A DNA stretch of 64,000 bases from Ancylostoma caninum (lineage: Eukaryota > Nematoda > Chromadorea > Rhabditida > Ancylostomatidae): NCBI GenBank assembly GCA_037903475.1, contig JBAJFG010000292.1, forward strand, positions 1-64,000, in the 5' to 3' direction. The notes beneath the pieces are model-generated. The model ran no database searches. It was not told where the DNA came from and worked only from the letters and a program-made list of their open reading frames with translations. Both the position numbers and the translations under genes were made by a program. Every line of letters starts with the position of its first letter. The first letter of the stretch is position 1. This document shows, one piece after another, positions 21,861 to 33,109 of the stretch.

Positions 21861-23660
21861 ATTACTGGGCTGCTAGGCAAAGGGTTGAGGGTTCGAAGCC
21901 CGCCATGTGCGTCCTTTTTGCATTCTTGTTTTCTTTTTGTTCCTTAGAGTCGAGGGCAGTAATGAAATACATGTTGTAGCAGCTACTCAAACAAGATTCA
22001 AGCCAGATAGGTTTCATTCCGATCTGCGATCCGAATCTCTCGCACCTCCGTTGTAGAGATATTTCAAAGCGTATCCCTGATGCAAGGGGTATGATTAGCA
22101 GTACTTTCACAACGGAATTTTCTGCTCAGCAATATGTATCAATGAGGCATTAATGCAATTCGCCCAAAACGGCTCCCACGAACAGAGGATATGGGGAAGC
22201 CCGTATATCACTTAAACCTGAGCAATTTTTTATAATAATGATATGATGTTTTTTATACATGTTATGTTTCTCAAATAAAGATAACTTTGTAACATACAAT
22301 TATTCCAACACGAATATCTTAGTTCAGAAGTTTCCGCCGAACTCTTGATGACAGATTCTCTTTTCAACTATAGCACGCTATATTGTACGCCACGGCGTAC
22401 AACAAAAAATGATTAAATAAACAAATAAGTAAATGAAACGATGCAGTTCGCAAAAAGTATGTCTCGTTGAAGAGACTGATTTTCATTGTTGAGTTCATGC
22501 TTTTCCTGAAATTATTCTGAGGACGATAGCACTGAGAAGCGTAGTACTTATTCACCTCCTTAGGGTTTACCTAAAGGTAGTCAGGTGCCACAATCTTTTT
22601 TTTATCCCATGAAACTTTAGGCAAGACGTTTACACCCCAAGGTTCCGATTTGATCGCACTGGCCTTGAAAATCTGCCCATGTCGACCTGCTGCCCCGTGA
22701 TTGGGATTTCTAATCTTGACATTGAACTCGCCACTCAATATAGTCAAAGAACGCCACAAATGCCTTTTCGCCTTCATAAAGACACCTCGAAATCTTCTGA
22801 GAATGTCCAACTGGAACTCTCAGGTCGAAAATCAAGATGTTTTTGGAGACAATGTTCTGTTGTCAAGTTACGAAGACAACGCTCCAAGGCTGTGCCAAGG
22901 TTAAAATTTCAGATAGCTCAGATCTTTGCAAAATTTCCCCCTTTAAAATTTCTCCCCTGTTTTCCCATAATTGGCCAATAAGACTTCAAACTTTCGGCTT
23001 TTCTCGCCAACGGACTTGGACTTATGCACACTGTAATTTCTCAAACCCTTACAGGCCCTGAAGAAGGTGTTATACATAGCCACAACGTTTGCTAATAACC
23101 AGTGAAAAACATATCAATCTCAGGTGCTGTTCTATGTACATAATAATTCGTATCAAATTCAACTGTTGTTTTCTGCTGGATACACTTTTCTTAGGCGAAG
23201 ACAGTACCATAGCTAGAACAAAACGTTCTGATTTACAGGAGAGCAAACTCTGCAAACCCAAATGAGAGGCTTCGCGGTGCATGATGTTCCTAAAACTCTA
23301 AAAAAATATGGAACAAGCAAGCGAAGGCCTGGAACTTTTCGATTCCACCGTTAATGCGAGATGGTCAGCATTTACCACTGAAAAAAACTTCAATAGAGCC
23401 CTGCGCTGTTTAAACTTGAAGAATTTTCCTTAAAACTTAGATGAATCGAAAATTGCACGCTAGTTAAATGGTCTCGGTCGCCTGATATCTCAGGAAAGAC
23501 CTGAAGCCTCCTGCGCATATATCTTTTGCGCATTATATGAGTTTGGGCTGATTCTTCGCGCATTTGCAATTCCCGATTAAATGTTTCCTCTCAAATTTTA
23601 AGACAATCCACTGAGTGTGGACTTCGTAGGTGTCCTTGCTTTGCGGTTGTTTCTAAAGCA
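21861..23660. other. Unassigned interval; possible RTE endonuclease remnant
   Basis: No gene was recognised. On the minus strand at about 22790-22640 a frame contains SGEFNVKI and G..G.HG spacing that resembles the DxN block of a LINE endonuclease (weak). A perfect B-box-like gggttcgaagccc occurs at 21890 without a convincing tRNA fold. Confidence 0.35.
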
Positions 23661-23667
23661 AACGAGC

Positions 23668-23775
23668 TCTTGCGCATATATTCGCAGCGGGTCGTTAGAC
23701 AGCAGTTGGTTGCTGCCACCCGAACACTGGCCGCGACTTACCTGCAATTGCCAGTCGGTGCGCGCGCTACCTACG
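23668..23775 (+). repeat. Left member of a distant inverted repeat
   Basis: About 100 bases (cagcgggtcgttagacagca, gttggttgctgccacccgaa, ctgcaattgccagtcggtgcg) recur in reverse complement at 26876-26980 with few changes. The two could be the ends of one 3.3-kb element or two copies of a repeat in opposite orientation; the content between them does not decide. Confidence 0.7.
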
Positions 23776-23791
23776 CGCTACGAATAAAGTA

Positions 23792-25079
23792 CTGGGCTGG
23801 TAGTAAACCGCCCATGTCGCGACAGCCAAGATGTGAAGGCGTTGGCACCAAGTTCGCGACATCTGCACACATGTCGCAAGAATCTCGCGACATCGATGCG
23901 TGACTCGCGAATCAATGTGTATCTGCTGAACCCTTCGGCAGGAAAAACATGTGATCATGGCGCAGCAGGTAGCGTGATTGCAGATGAAAAGCACTACTAT
24001 GTAAGCCGGGTTCGATCCCAGTTCATTTCAACCCTTTTGCAAAACCATAGCAGTGCTTGTATCCACTTTATGACAAATTTGGATGTGGAACTAGCTTTGC
24101 TTATGCCTCCTCATTGAAGGGAAACTGTCACAGATGAGCGTCGAGAAGGTGTGAGGCCTTCTCGCCATATATTTCTAGCTAGGTGCCTAAGTTTGGTGCG
24201 GTTTTTCAGACAGTTACAGTACAATCTTCTCTTCTCTTCCACTGCAAATTTTGAATCATCCTAGGAAGTCTGGACTTCAGTGTTTTTAACGAAGTGTTTT
24301 TAATCTTTCCTTAGTTCGCAAAAATCCTTTTCTGAAATTCGTGCCGAGACACGCAATTCAAGCAGTAATGAACAGGTCCCTCGTGTCAGTTGTATATGAA
24401 ACTTCCGCTCTGCATGTTTCGTGTTCTCTTTGTGATTTCTCGCTCATTTTTGCCGCATAGCCACTACTTAGTTGTCCTATGCGCTGAAAAAGGACATCCT
24501 TGTCGATGATCTATGAAGATCACTTTTTGTGGATTCTTTTTACGGCTTGTTTATCATCTACTTCGCAGATATTCTCAAAAGACCAAAGGGCGCTCAATAT
24601 GATTTGGATGCCTAGAAATCTAGTCATTTTGTGTTTTAATACCGAATTGTATGTGGAGGTGCAACTGAATAAAAGAGAAGCGATGTAGATGAAGGTTTGA
24701 GAGCTGCGTATATCTGCTCTGTTTCAAAAAACTTCGTTTTGATCTTGACTAGGGGCCTGTGCCGATGTCTGATGGTTGTCAACGAACTGGACGTCCACGA
24801 ACTCCGTTTAGGTTCGCGACATCGCACCTCGTTGAATCGCACACTATTTCCCCTAACTTTGGCTGTCTGCGCCTCATGACCACGAGGTCATGAACGTGGA
24901 TCGCGACAACATCGTGAGAAAGTCACTGATCTTAGTTGCCAACTATGTCGCGACATCGTCGTGAACGCATGTTTTATCACTGGAAGTTCATGAACATCTC
25001 GCGACAGATGTGAGGGAGAATGTCACGACATGTTGGCAGCTGAGAGTTCACGACATCAGGGGGTTTACTACCAGCCCTG
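23792..25079. mobile_element. hAT-like non-autonomous element with TGTCGCGACA repeats
   Basis: Left end ctGGGCTGGTAGTAAACCGC; right end complement ggtttactaccagccctg. The right terminus matches the hAT consensus start CAGGG; the left has one change. Both subterminal regions carry palindromic tgtcgcgaca/tcgcgacat motifs (23815-23900 and 24830-25040). No 8-bp duplication is visible. Confidence 0.65.
23957..24035 (+). tRNA. tRNA-like promoter remnant (pseudo-tRNA or SINE head)
   Basis: Has an A-box-like atggcgcagcaggtagcgtg and a B box gggttcgatccc at tRNA-like spacing. No clean acceptor stem is seen. It resembles the SINE head at 17276 only in the promoter boxes. Confidence 0.3.
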
Positions 25080-25309
25080 GAGGCGGAACTGTGCGTAGTT
25101 TGAATGAATCCAGAAATTCCAATCCTTTTCTTAATCCTCACCTAATTCGTCTCTGAAATTGAAATTTTAAGCGTTTGGATCAAATAATAACATTTGTATT
25201 TCCTGCCACTCCGTACTTGTTTTGTTAATATTGATTTTCTGGAACTAAAATTGCAACAGCCGAATGGATGACGTTTCCAGAGTGAAAAATGTGAAATGAA
25301 CTAATCCTC

Positions 25310-26070
25310 TTAACAAAGCACCGTAAGGGCGGCACTGCACGGATGGAGAATAGGGACGTCTTGGCCCAATAGTGGGGAAAACGCCAAGTCGGGAAAAAGG
25401 CCAGGATATGGATCCACGGATGGAGAATAGTTACGCCGTGGCCCAGTTATGGGGAAAACGCATAAGGGTCCACGGATTGCGAACGGGTCTGATTTGGCCC
25501 AACCGTGGGGAAAACACCAGGGTGCGGGTCCATCGATGGAGAATGGGTCGGCAGGGGCCCAATATTGGGGAAAGCGCTGGGATACCCTGCCCTGGCCCAA
25601 TGGTGGGAGGAACGCCAGGATACAGATCCATGAATGGAGAATGGGTCTTCCCTAGCCCAAAGTGGGGAAAGCGCCTGGATACGGGTGCACGGATAGAGAG
25701 TGAGTCGCATGATTCCCATCAGTGGGGAAAACGCCAGCATACGGGTCCACCAGTGGCTTATGCGGGCGGGGGCGGGGGGTGGCGCACCCCCCCCCCGAGA
25801 ATGGGTCGCCAAATTTTCGAAATTACTTTACAATGCAAATAAAAATCTTGTATTAGTTATTATTTATTTATTGTTTATTATTACAATTAATATTTTTATC
25901 AATTTTATTTTCCATCTGGGTCCCCAAAGCGGCTGAGACCCCACCTTTTTTCCCACGCCCCCCCCTCCCGCCCACTTTCTGCGTCCGCCGCTGGGGTTCA
26001 CGGATGGAGAATGGATCCGCCGTGGCCCAGTAGTGAGGAAAACACCAAGGTGCACGTCTACCGGTGGAGC
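25310..26070. repeat. Minisatellite-like array, ~60-70-bp units
   Basis: Repeated units of the form gggtccacggatggagaatg followed by ggtc..tggcccaatagtggggaaaacgcca..., about ten copies, interrupted by an AT-rich patch at 25815-25920. The unit shares the core agtggggaaaacgcc with the 59-bp array at 49.1-50.4 kb (aagtggggaaacgcctg), so the two arrays are related. Open frames across it are by-products of the repeat. Confidence 0.75.
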
Positions 26071-26875
26071 AGGAACACGCTCATTTGTACCTCAGTCGAC
26101 CACCTCTTCTTCCTCCCTGTATATTGATGCAGAAACTCACCAGTTGGACTATCTCAACAACGTGGAGCTTGAATCATTCTAGGTGATTATTCACACGGCA
26201 TTGGTTACAGTGTTGTTCGCAAGTACTGAAGTCATGTCAAAGATACTCCTGCGCAGAGTTGAAAGTGGCCGCTCATAACGGGTCCACAGGCATGTAAGAA
26301 ATGTGACAAAAAAGTAGATAGTATCATTGTATCGGAAATTAGCCTTACATGTAATTGCGTGATTAAGAACTTACAAGCAAGGCTAGGATTACGAGAAGAC
26401 TCCAAGCCCGACGTTGAAGAGGCGGCCAGACCCGTAGAATATACGTAACTTATAAGAAGGTTTTGAGTTTGAGCTCAGCTAATGATTAATTTTGCTTATT
26501 TGCTAATTTTCTAAGCATTTTGCACGTGTGAAGCTTTTGCACATACCTCAAATGGCTGCCCCACCGCGCTTTCTGGCGTCCCGAAGGGGCGCTAGTATTT
26601 GAAAATATCCATAAGGAGTCTCTCTCACGGCACTTGACCACTCTTTTCAGAAGCAAGCTTTTCTTTTTAGAGAATCCGTTTTTCACTGTTATGAACTAGT
26701 GTCCTGGTGATTTCGAAATTGCACCGTGATAGTGGATCAAACGAATGAATTTACCCCTAGTATGCCCTGAAATCTTCTTTTACCCTGGAAATCTTCTTTT
26801 GGAACCTGTTCCATGCTTTTCGCTTTCATTTTACTCAACTTTAACGCTTCGCACGCCATTCCGTCAAAATCGCAG

Positions 26876-26980
26876 CGTAGGCAGCGCACGCACCGACTGG
26901 CAGTTGCAGGTAAGGCGCGGCCAGTGTTCGGGTGGCAGCAACCAACTGCTATCTAACGACCCGACGCCGCATATATCGAC
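26876..26980 (-). repeat. Right member of the distant inverted repeat
   Basis: Reverse complement of 23668-23775 (cgcaccgactggcagttgca, ggccagtgttcgggtggcag, caaccaactgct...). See that entry. Confidence 0.7.
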
Positions 26981-27376
26981 CTTGGCATGGCTCCCTTGGG
27001 CGGAGACACAGGGGCTCTACATGCTAGCTCTGGTTGTCTACTTCTGCTCAGACAATTCTTTTGGCTGGCGGCGCACTAGTCTCGGGATGACAGCAGATCC
27101 TCGCGGTTCTCCCCTGAATCGGCCGCTGGCATGCCGTCATCAGACCGTGGTCAGTCTAGCAAGGGTCAGCCCGCAAAGCAGATGAAAGCTTCCAGCAGCG
27201 GACGCTAGAAATCCTTGCAGATACTTTCAAAACTAATCAGAATCAATGGGTGGAAAATGAATCTTAACCTAACTTCAAAATATCTCGGCTGAAAAAGAAC
27301 AATGACTTAAGAATAGCAAAAGCAGACCATTTTGCGGCTCGTGAGATTACTGATCTTCCACTGCGCATTTGATGTA

Positions 27377-28420
27377 TTAGGTTGGTGCAAAAATAATGCG
27401 CGTTTTCAAACCTTCACTTCCGAACCCCACAACTCGCTTCGGAATCAAGTATTTCAGGAAAGCTTACAACCATTGTAATGCCCGAATCTTTGACAATAAG
27501 AAAGATATTCTAGAACGATCACTCATTCCGAAGAGGGCCTTCTAGGATCGGCAAACGCCCGGAAGGCAATTTTAGCAGCCTTGTAGTATTCAAAGAAATT
27601 TTCCCGTATGAAGTCGACTGGATATCCAAGGAAGTGGAAGATGGTAGGATAGATGCTGATTATGATGTATGAAGCACAGCTCCCTAGCCTAGCTAGTCCA
27701 GCCAGTGGGGTGTAAGTGTGTGGTCGAGCCAGTGGAGTGTAGTCCAGCCAGTGGAGTTTGGTGTGCAACATGTGGCTCAAAGGTACTGTGCGGAAGGATA
27801 GAATCCATCAATGTCGAGCTCACATGGTGAAGTTCCCACTTCTTTCATGTGTATCTCAGGAGCACTTTTCAAGCGCAAGAGAATTCATGAGCTGTGGTGA
27901 AAAAGTTTTGCACCAGACACCAACAAAGTCATCGTGACCCTCATTTGGTGAACTTTGGGTTCCTGGCAGTGCTCCGGTACTTCTCTGTTGTACAACTACT
28001 CAGCATGGTAGTTTATATTGTCGTACAGGGCCTGTTCGTCAACGTAGATTACAAAGCGACTGAGAAATGGGCCGCAACTTTTGTAATACAGATTGGCAAG
28101 GTAGACCTCTCAACGAGGATCGACCTGGTACTTGCTCAGTTTGGTCAGCACCTACTCGTCGAGCTTTTTCATCCCTCCCCCATTCTAACCAAAGGGAGGA
28201 ATGGTTTGGCAACGAGCAGTATACTTTCTCACTTGCAACTGTGGCTCTGTTTTGGCATCTTTCGCTCCGAAATAGAAATTTCAACAAAGATGTGGATACG
28301 CTGTCAACTAAAATGTTTTCGTATTCGAGCGAGAAGATCACATCTAGTGATTATTCTAGCCATTTTAGCCATCGATTTTCCTCTACCTGATGAATCCGGA
28401 AAATAACGTCCAAACATACA
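27377..28420 (-). mobile_element. Mariner, decayed, right end missing
   Basis: Left terminus ttaggttggtgcaaaaataa with TA at 27375-27376, nearly identical to the mariner at 8069-9330. On the minus strand the C-terminal transposase part is readable at 27780-27523 (FHFLGYPVDFIRENFFEYYKA in broken context) and linker/N-terminal parts up to about 28340. No right terminal repeat was found, so the element is truncated there. Confidence 0.75.
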
Positions 28421-29290
28421 TGGATCCCTGGGTTTTGAGGAGAAAGGGAGCTTCATATTTTTTGGCTGCAGCATGATTCGACGGCAAAATTCTTTCCATA
28501 ACGAAGATTTGTGCTTAGATTCGGCACGTTACTTTGCACTGGTTCAAAATACTTCAAATCATTCCGTTCCAAGGCTGCTTTTACCGCTGCCATGATCCGA
28601 GCGGTTCCGATCGTGGCATGCCGACTATGGCTGCTTTTGCCGATAAAAGCTGCCACGATCGAAACAGTTTGGAAAAGTTCTTGGATCCGTATCCAATAAT
28701 TTCAAATTCAATTTAATCCTGTATTATATGTACGTAACGACTTCATTCAGTTTTCAACACTCGTTTACTTTAATTCGTTGAAAAACAATGTCAGTTTGTT
28801 AGCTTATTGTTTGCAAAAAAAAATCTACAAAAATAATTAAGAAAAATATGCATTTGGCAGGTGATTCTTCGCTGTATCAGAGACGTTCCTCCCTTCCCTC
28901 CCAACAATCACATATTACAGTTTTGCTCGGCTAATACAGGAACCGTCTCTGAAACGAGGTAAACATAGATTTTTATGCTCCATCGGAACCACTCACCAAA
29001 ACAGGAGTGTTTCGATACCGCTACCAAAACGGTTTTCGTGACTCCTGTGCACAAAAGCTTTATAATGGCAGATCCACTATCGTTGTCACGTTCAACGACA
29101 GTTCTTTGCTGCCGTTACCAGCTCCTTTTCGGGGAGGAAAAGACCCTCCCGGCGATACACGTGCATTACACACAAGTGCGCGATGTCAAAGTAATCCCCT
29201 GCAGAATTACAGGAAAATTTATAGGTTACTACTACTTACGAATATTGCAGCTCACGTATAACAATGTGTTACCTTTCGTGGACTTCATCC
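28421..29290. other. Unassigned interval
   Basis: No gene recognised. A short imperfect inverted repeat lies at 28545-28670 (ggctgcttttaccgctgcca / tgccgactatggctgctttt), and another at 28875-28955 (cagagacgttcc / ggaaccgtctctg). Both may be parts of old MITEs. Confidence 0.45.
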
Positions 29291-30109
29291 TTAGCGCAAA
29301 ACAAACCGCTTCTTTCGAGATGCCATGTTAATCCAATATGGAGAGGAAATTTTCGCGTGTACCCATCCACAAAAGAGCGCCATCTCCGTGACCGCAGGAG
29401 AATTGATTGCAAAGCTCGGCGTTCTAAACTAGGAAAACAGAGCATGGGAAGATACATATTAGTTGTGCCTTTCAAAATGTTTAGCACCAAAACTTCTAAA
29501 TGATTCACCGACACAACGAGTGAACATACCGTGTCGTCAGCAATAAAGAGATCGCAATAAACAAATACATCAGTGAGTCTAATATCAACCCTTCTAATCT
29601 GATCGGCTTCTGCTAATCGATCCATTATTTTATCATAAAACAAATCTTTCGACATCTTTCCACCTTTCACTCGAATCCGATACTCTCTTAAGACGTCGAA
29701 TTAGTTCTTCAAAAGCTCTGGCAATTCAAGTGGCGCCTGCATTACCTAGTGATCTTAGCTGCATTGACAGTGTTTGGGATCTTGTTGACGAGATATTGCA
29801 GAGCGTTCCCATCGTACCCTTTTTTATTAGCTCTGTTTCTACCGATGCAGTTATCATTTGTTGGCCGCGCATGTGTTCTGTAAGCATTGGAAGCTTACTA
29901 TTGAATGCAGGGACCGTTTGCTTGTAGTCAGTAGGAATAAGGTTAAACCTCATTATTGTTCTTCTCATTTGCCGCAAAACAGCTTCCATTGCGCTCACTC
30001 TGTCACACAACAGCGCGCGGAAGATATCTTTTAACTGTCTTAGCCTTAGGCAGGCTAGTACCTCTGCTTTAAATCCAATCTGCGCAGCTAATTGCCGGAC
30101 GTGAGCAAT
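29291..30109 (-). CDS. Unrecognised protein, three C-terminal exons
   Basis: Minus-strand exons 30109-29746, 29684-29530 and 29428-29291. They have plausible splice sites (acceptors tttcatag, ttaagag, tttcctag; donors CTAG|gtaatg, ACG|gtatgt) and join in one frame to a TAA at 29291-29293. The N-terminal visible part is helical and basic/hydrophobic (AAQIGFKAEVLACLRLRQL; RQMRRTIMRFNLIPTDY). The middle has DIRLTDVFVYCDLFIADD, and the protein ends RKKRFVLR. The 5' exons are not identified; a GC-rich MITE-like repeat and an LTR element follow upstream. No family recognised. The second acceptor is weak, so the middle junction is the least sure point. Confidence 0.55.
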
Positions 30110-30189
30110 CTATGAAAAAATTGTTAAACGAGTAGAAAATGGCAAAGCAGAGAGAAACCAATTTCGTGAAGGCTCCCCTCAAACATTTT

Positions 30190-30360
30190 CAGGGCCAATC
30201 CCGTTCCAACCCCGACGAAACGTTTGAACGAGTACACATAGCGGGCAAACAGCGGGCGAAACCACTCATGTTGCAGGCCAAACGCGTTGTCCAGCGAATC
30301 GCGGGCCGAAATCGCGGGCCGGCCCTCGTCCCCGCTTGTTCGGAACGGGATTTGCCTCTG
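30190..30360. mobile_element. ~170-bp GC-rich inverted-repeat element
   Basis: Left end cagggccaatcccgttcc; right end complement ggaacgggatttgcctctg. The interior repeats gcgggc motifs. The CAGGG-type start suggests a hAT MITE but no 8-bp duplication is seen. Confidence 0.55.
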
Positions 30361-30505
30361 AAATTGTCTGAGTTGTTTACTGGATTGTATTGCTGCTGGG
30401 AAGTTATGATAATTATCCTACCTTCTCTTTCAAGGTGTAGGGAAGACTCATAATTTCCTTTCTTGAAACCTTAAATGCCATGGCACAATCATTGCGAGGT
30501 TCCGA

Positions 30506-31832
30506 TGTACGGTGCACCATGTACGAACGCAAGCGCAGCAACGTTTTATTATTTTATTTAGCAGAGACTACAAATCTGACAGAAGCGTGCGCGCTTTTAT
30601 ACGCGCTGTAGCCTCAAAGAACATGAAAGGCATGAAACATGAAACTTCTACATTCCAAACATGAAAATCTGATCACTTGATCGCGTTGTCGCGATACTCC
30701 CGTCGGTTTCGGTTCAATTGAGTTGATCCTCGTTGTCGTCGAACAGCAACAGGTCACGTTCCAACTGTCTGACGCGTTTCTTGCCATTCCTTCGCCTGCA
30801 TTCGCCAATCGGCGTTGAATTTCCTCGCTTTGTTCAGGGAGCTCTCAAACTGCGGAGTGGTGGTCATATTCTCTGCTGTGGTACCACCACGTGTTATACT
30901 TCTTGCAGGTGTTCCCGCCAACACAGAAACTCTCCGAACACAGAGGACACTTCCTTTTTCTTCAAGCACGCGCCGTCGATCACAAACTGATCTCACTTCC
31001 ATGCATTTGTCGGAGTAATGATGACCGGCAACGTCGCAAAAAGCGCGGCGCATGAATCTCTCTAGGTCGTGGGTGATGTTCCCTCGCTCGAATCTGCGAG
31101 GTGGAGAGGTGCGCAACTGTCAAAGTTATTCGATGATCTGCTCGAAGTTTCTGATGGCCTGCCGCTTCTGTACGATTTCCTGCTGGATCTGTAGTTTCAT
31201 CTGCGCGTCGTCTCGATGATGTGGCGGCGCTTGGGCGAAATCTTCGTCATCCGCCTGTAGATAACTGACCTCCTCCATATAGCATTCTCCTGAATGGCTT
31301 GCTCTTCTCTCTGCACTTGCTGCGCAATGCGCTCCCTTTGTGACAGTTGGATGGGAGCTTCGTGTCGATCCTGAACCGGAGGATTAACCGCTTCCGAATT
31401 TTGTGATTCAGCTTGAAGAACTCTATCTACTGAGGACTGTAGATTTTCAACAGCTGTTCTTATCTCATCCTGAAAGATGATCGTCTCGCCCTTCTCTTCC
31501 CTCTGTATTGAAGTGTGCAGGTCGTACAGTGTGGTGGAGTAACCATGAAGAAGCTGCAGTTGATCCGTAATGGCAGCTTCCAGTATGTGCTGATCCATGA
31601 GCATGTACGATGCACCATGTACGAACCAAGCGCAGCAACGTTTTATTATTTTATTTAGCAGAAACTACAAATCTGACAGAAGCGTGCGCGCTTTTATATG
31701 CGCTGTGGAATCTGTTTCAACTGATGCTATCACTGAGTTCTCAGCGACCTCAAAGAACATGAAAGGCATGAAACATGAAACTTCTACATTCCGAACATGA
31801 AAATCTGATCACTTGATCGCGTTGTCGCGATA
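30506..31832 (-). mobile_element. Short LTR retrotransposon with BEL/Pao-like gag remnant, inside the Helitron
   Basis: Two direct repeats, 30506-30696 and 31604-31832, start alike (tgtacg-tgcaccatgtacgaa) and end alike (gatcgcgttgtcgcgata). They differ by point changes and a gap of about 43 bases, so they are diverged LTRs. The 0.9-kb interior on the minus strand has an N-terminal helical region (31604-31197) and, in another frame, a Cys/His block (CDVAGHHYSDKC, then C at regular spacing) like the zinc-knuckle region of BEL/Pao gag. There is no protease, RT or integrase, so it is non-autonomous or internally deleted. Frames are interrupted. Confidence 0.7.
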
Positions 31833-31914
31833 CAGATTTAGGTCACGAGTCTAATGGAGTTTATACAAAGAGCTTGCCTGTATCCAAGAAAAAAGTGGGT
31901 ACACTTTATCACCT

Positions 31915-33100
31915 TCAAGCATTCGAGGACATTCGATTGAGGTCAAAATAAGCCGTGAGTGTGGTGAAGTTAGTCCGTGCACGGTCGAGAACTTGCTGTT
32001 CCACTCCAGCAATAAAATGAACAGTTTGGTATCCTGGCAGATGCACAGCTGGCCTGTACACTGTGTGCGACCTCTCTTGCATGGAAAAGCCGAGGACCCT
32101 GTGGAGAGACTGAGGTGGGCAGACATATCGAGTGTTCAAATGCTGCCTTATCTCCTCTACCACAGCATTTCCCTTTCCATTTGTGTCGTTCTCCATGGTA
32201 ATCCGTGCGCGGTCTGGTCGTGCCTTGTAAATGTACTTGTATAAGTACTTAACAGCCGAAAATCTCCAAATTCACATAGCAATTAAACTTCGTGAGAAGA
32301 CAGAGGTTTGTCGGCACGACCCATTCTTCGCCGTAAACGGATCCTTTAATCTCAATTGTTGTGTTATTTCGCCTTCTGTATTTTAGATAACCATCCACAT
32401 CCATCGAAGTCCTTTCACCGAGCTGCTTTGGGAAACGTTTCGAGCATTTCCCGTCTCGAATGCATGGCGAACGAGGATCTTCTGCGCCACACTTCTTGTG
32501 GATCATAAAGTTGGTAACCGCTGCGAACGCCTGAGGTTCCTGCTCTCTGTTTGGTATCTCAGCACAAACTTCGTTGTCTACATCGTTAACCGTCTGAGTT
32601 TTCCACCCACTCTTCATGATCAACAGCATATGACAATGCGGGAGTCCTCTTTTTTGGAACTCAATGACGTAGACGTAAGCATCGACTTCGCCGAGTACGC
32701 CCTTCTTGAAAAGGTCTTTATGCAATTTTTTCAGCTTGCAGTTGAAGACACGTGCTACCAAACCTGGTCTATCTGATGCAGTCTGGGCTTCGTATAAATC
32801 TTCTTGGATTTCCCGCCATTGTGGATCGCATGTCATCGTTAAGAAGTAGGTTGGCTTCCCATGTCGAGCAACGATTGCCATAGCATCTTGGTAAGATTGC
32901 TGCATTGCTCTTTGACTGCCAATATGTGAACAGGACAACACAATACGATTTCCTGCTGGTCCAAGGTTGTCTTCGCCTGCCAAACAATCTTGCAGACCTC
33001 TTTAGGAGTCAGAGCGAAGACTGACCTAATGGGTTCAGTAGTAGTTCAAGCGTTTTTGTTCAATCTTCACGTATGCATCTACTGCAAATTGTTGGAAAAG
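31915..33100 (-). pseudogene. Helitron Rep-domain remnant
   Basis: Rep is the rolling-circle nickase of Helitrons. On the minus strand the block YFLTMTCDPQW and the two-His metal motif GLPHCHMLLIM (about 32650) are clear. They are followed by CSKRFPKQL and, after a frame shift near 32240, KYLYKYIYKARPDRARI and then VHLPGYQ. Upstream of 32990 the sequence VDAYVKIEQKRLNYY matches the family but is followed by two in-frame stops. The gene is therefore dead. Confidence 0.85.
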
Positions 33101-33109
33101 CTTTCTTGC

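Noticed and set aside
25372..25842. 156-codon plus-strand frame and overlapping minus-strand frames
   Set aside because: Product of the 60-70-bp tandem repeat; no splice sites or domain.
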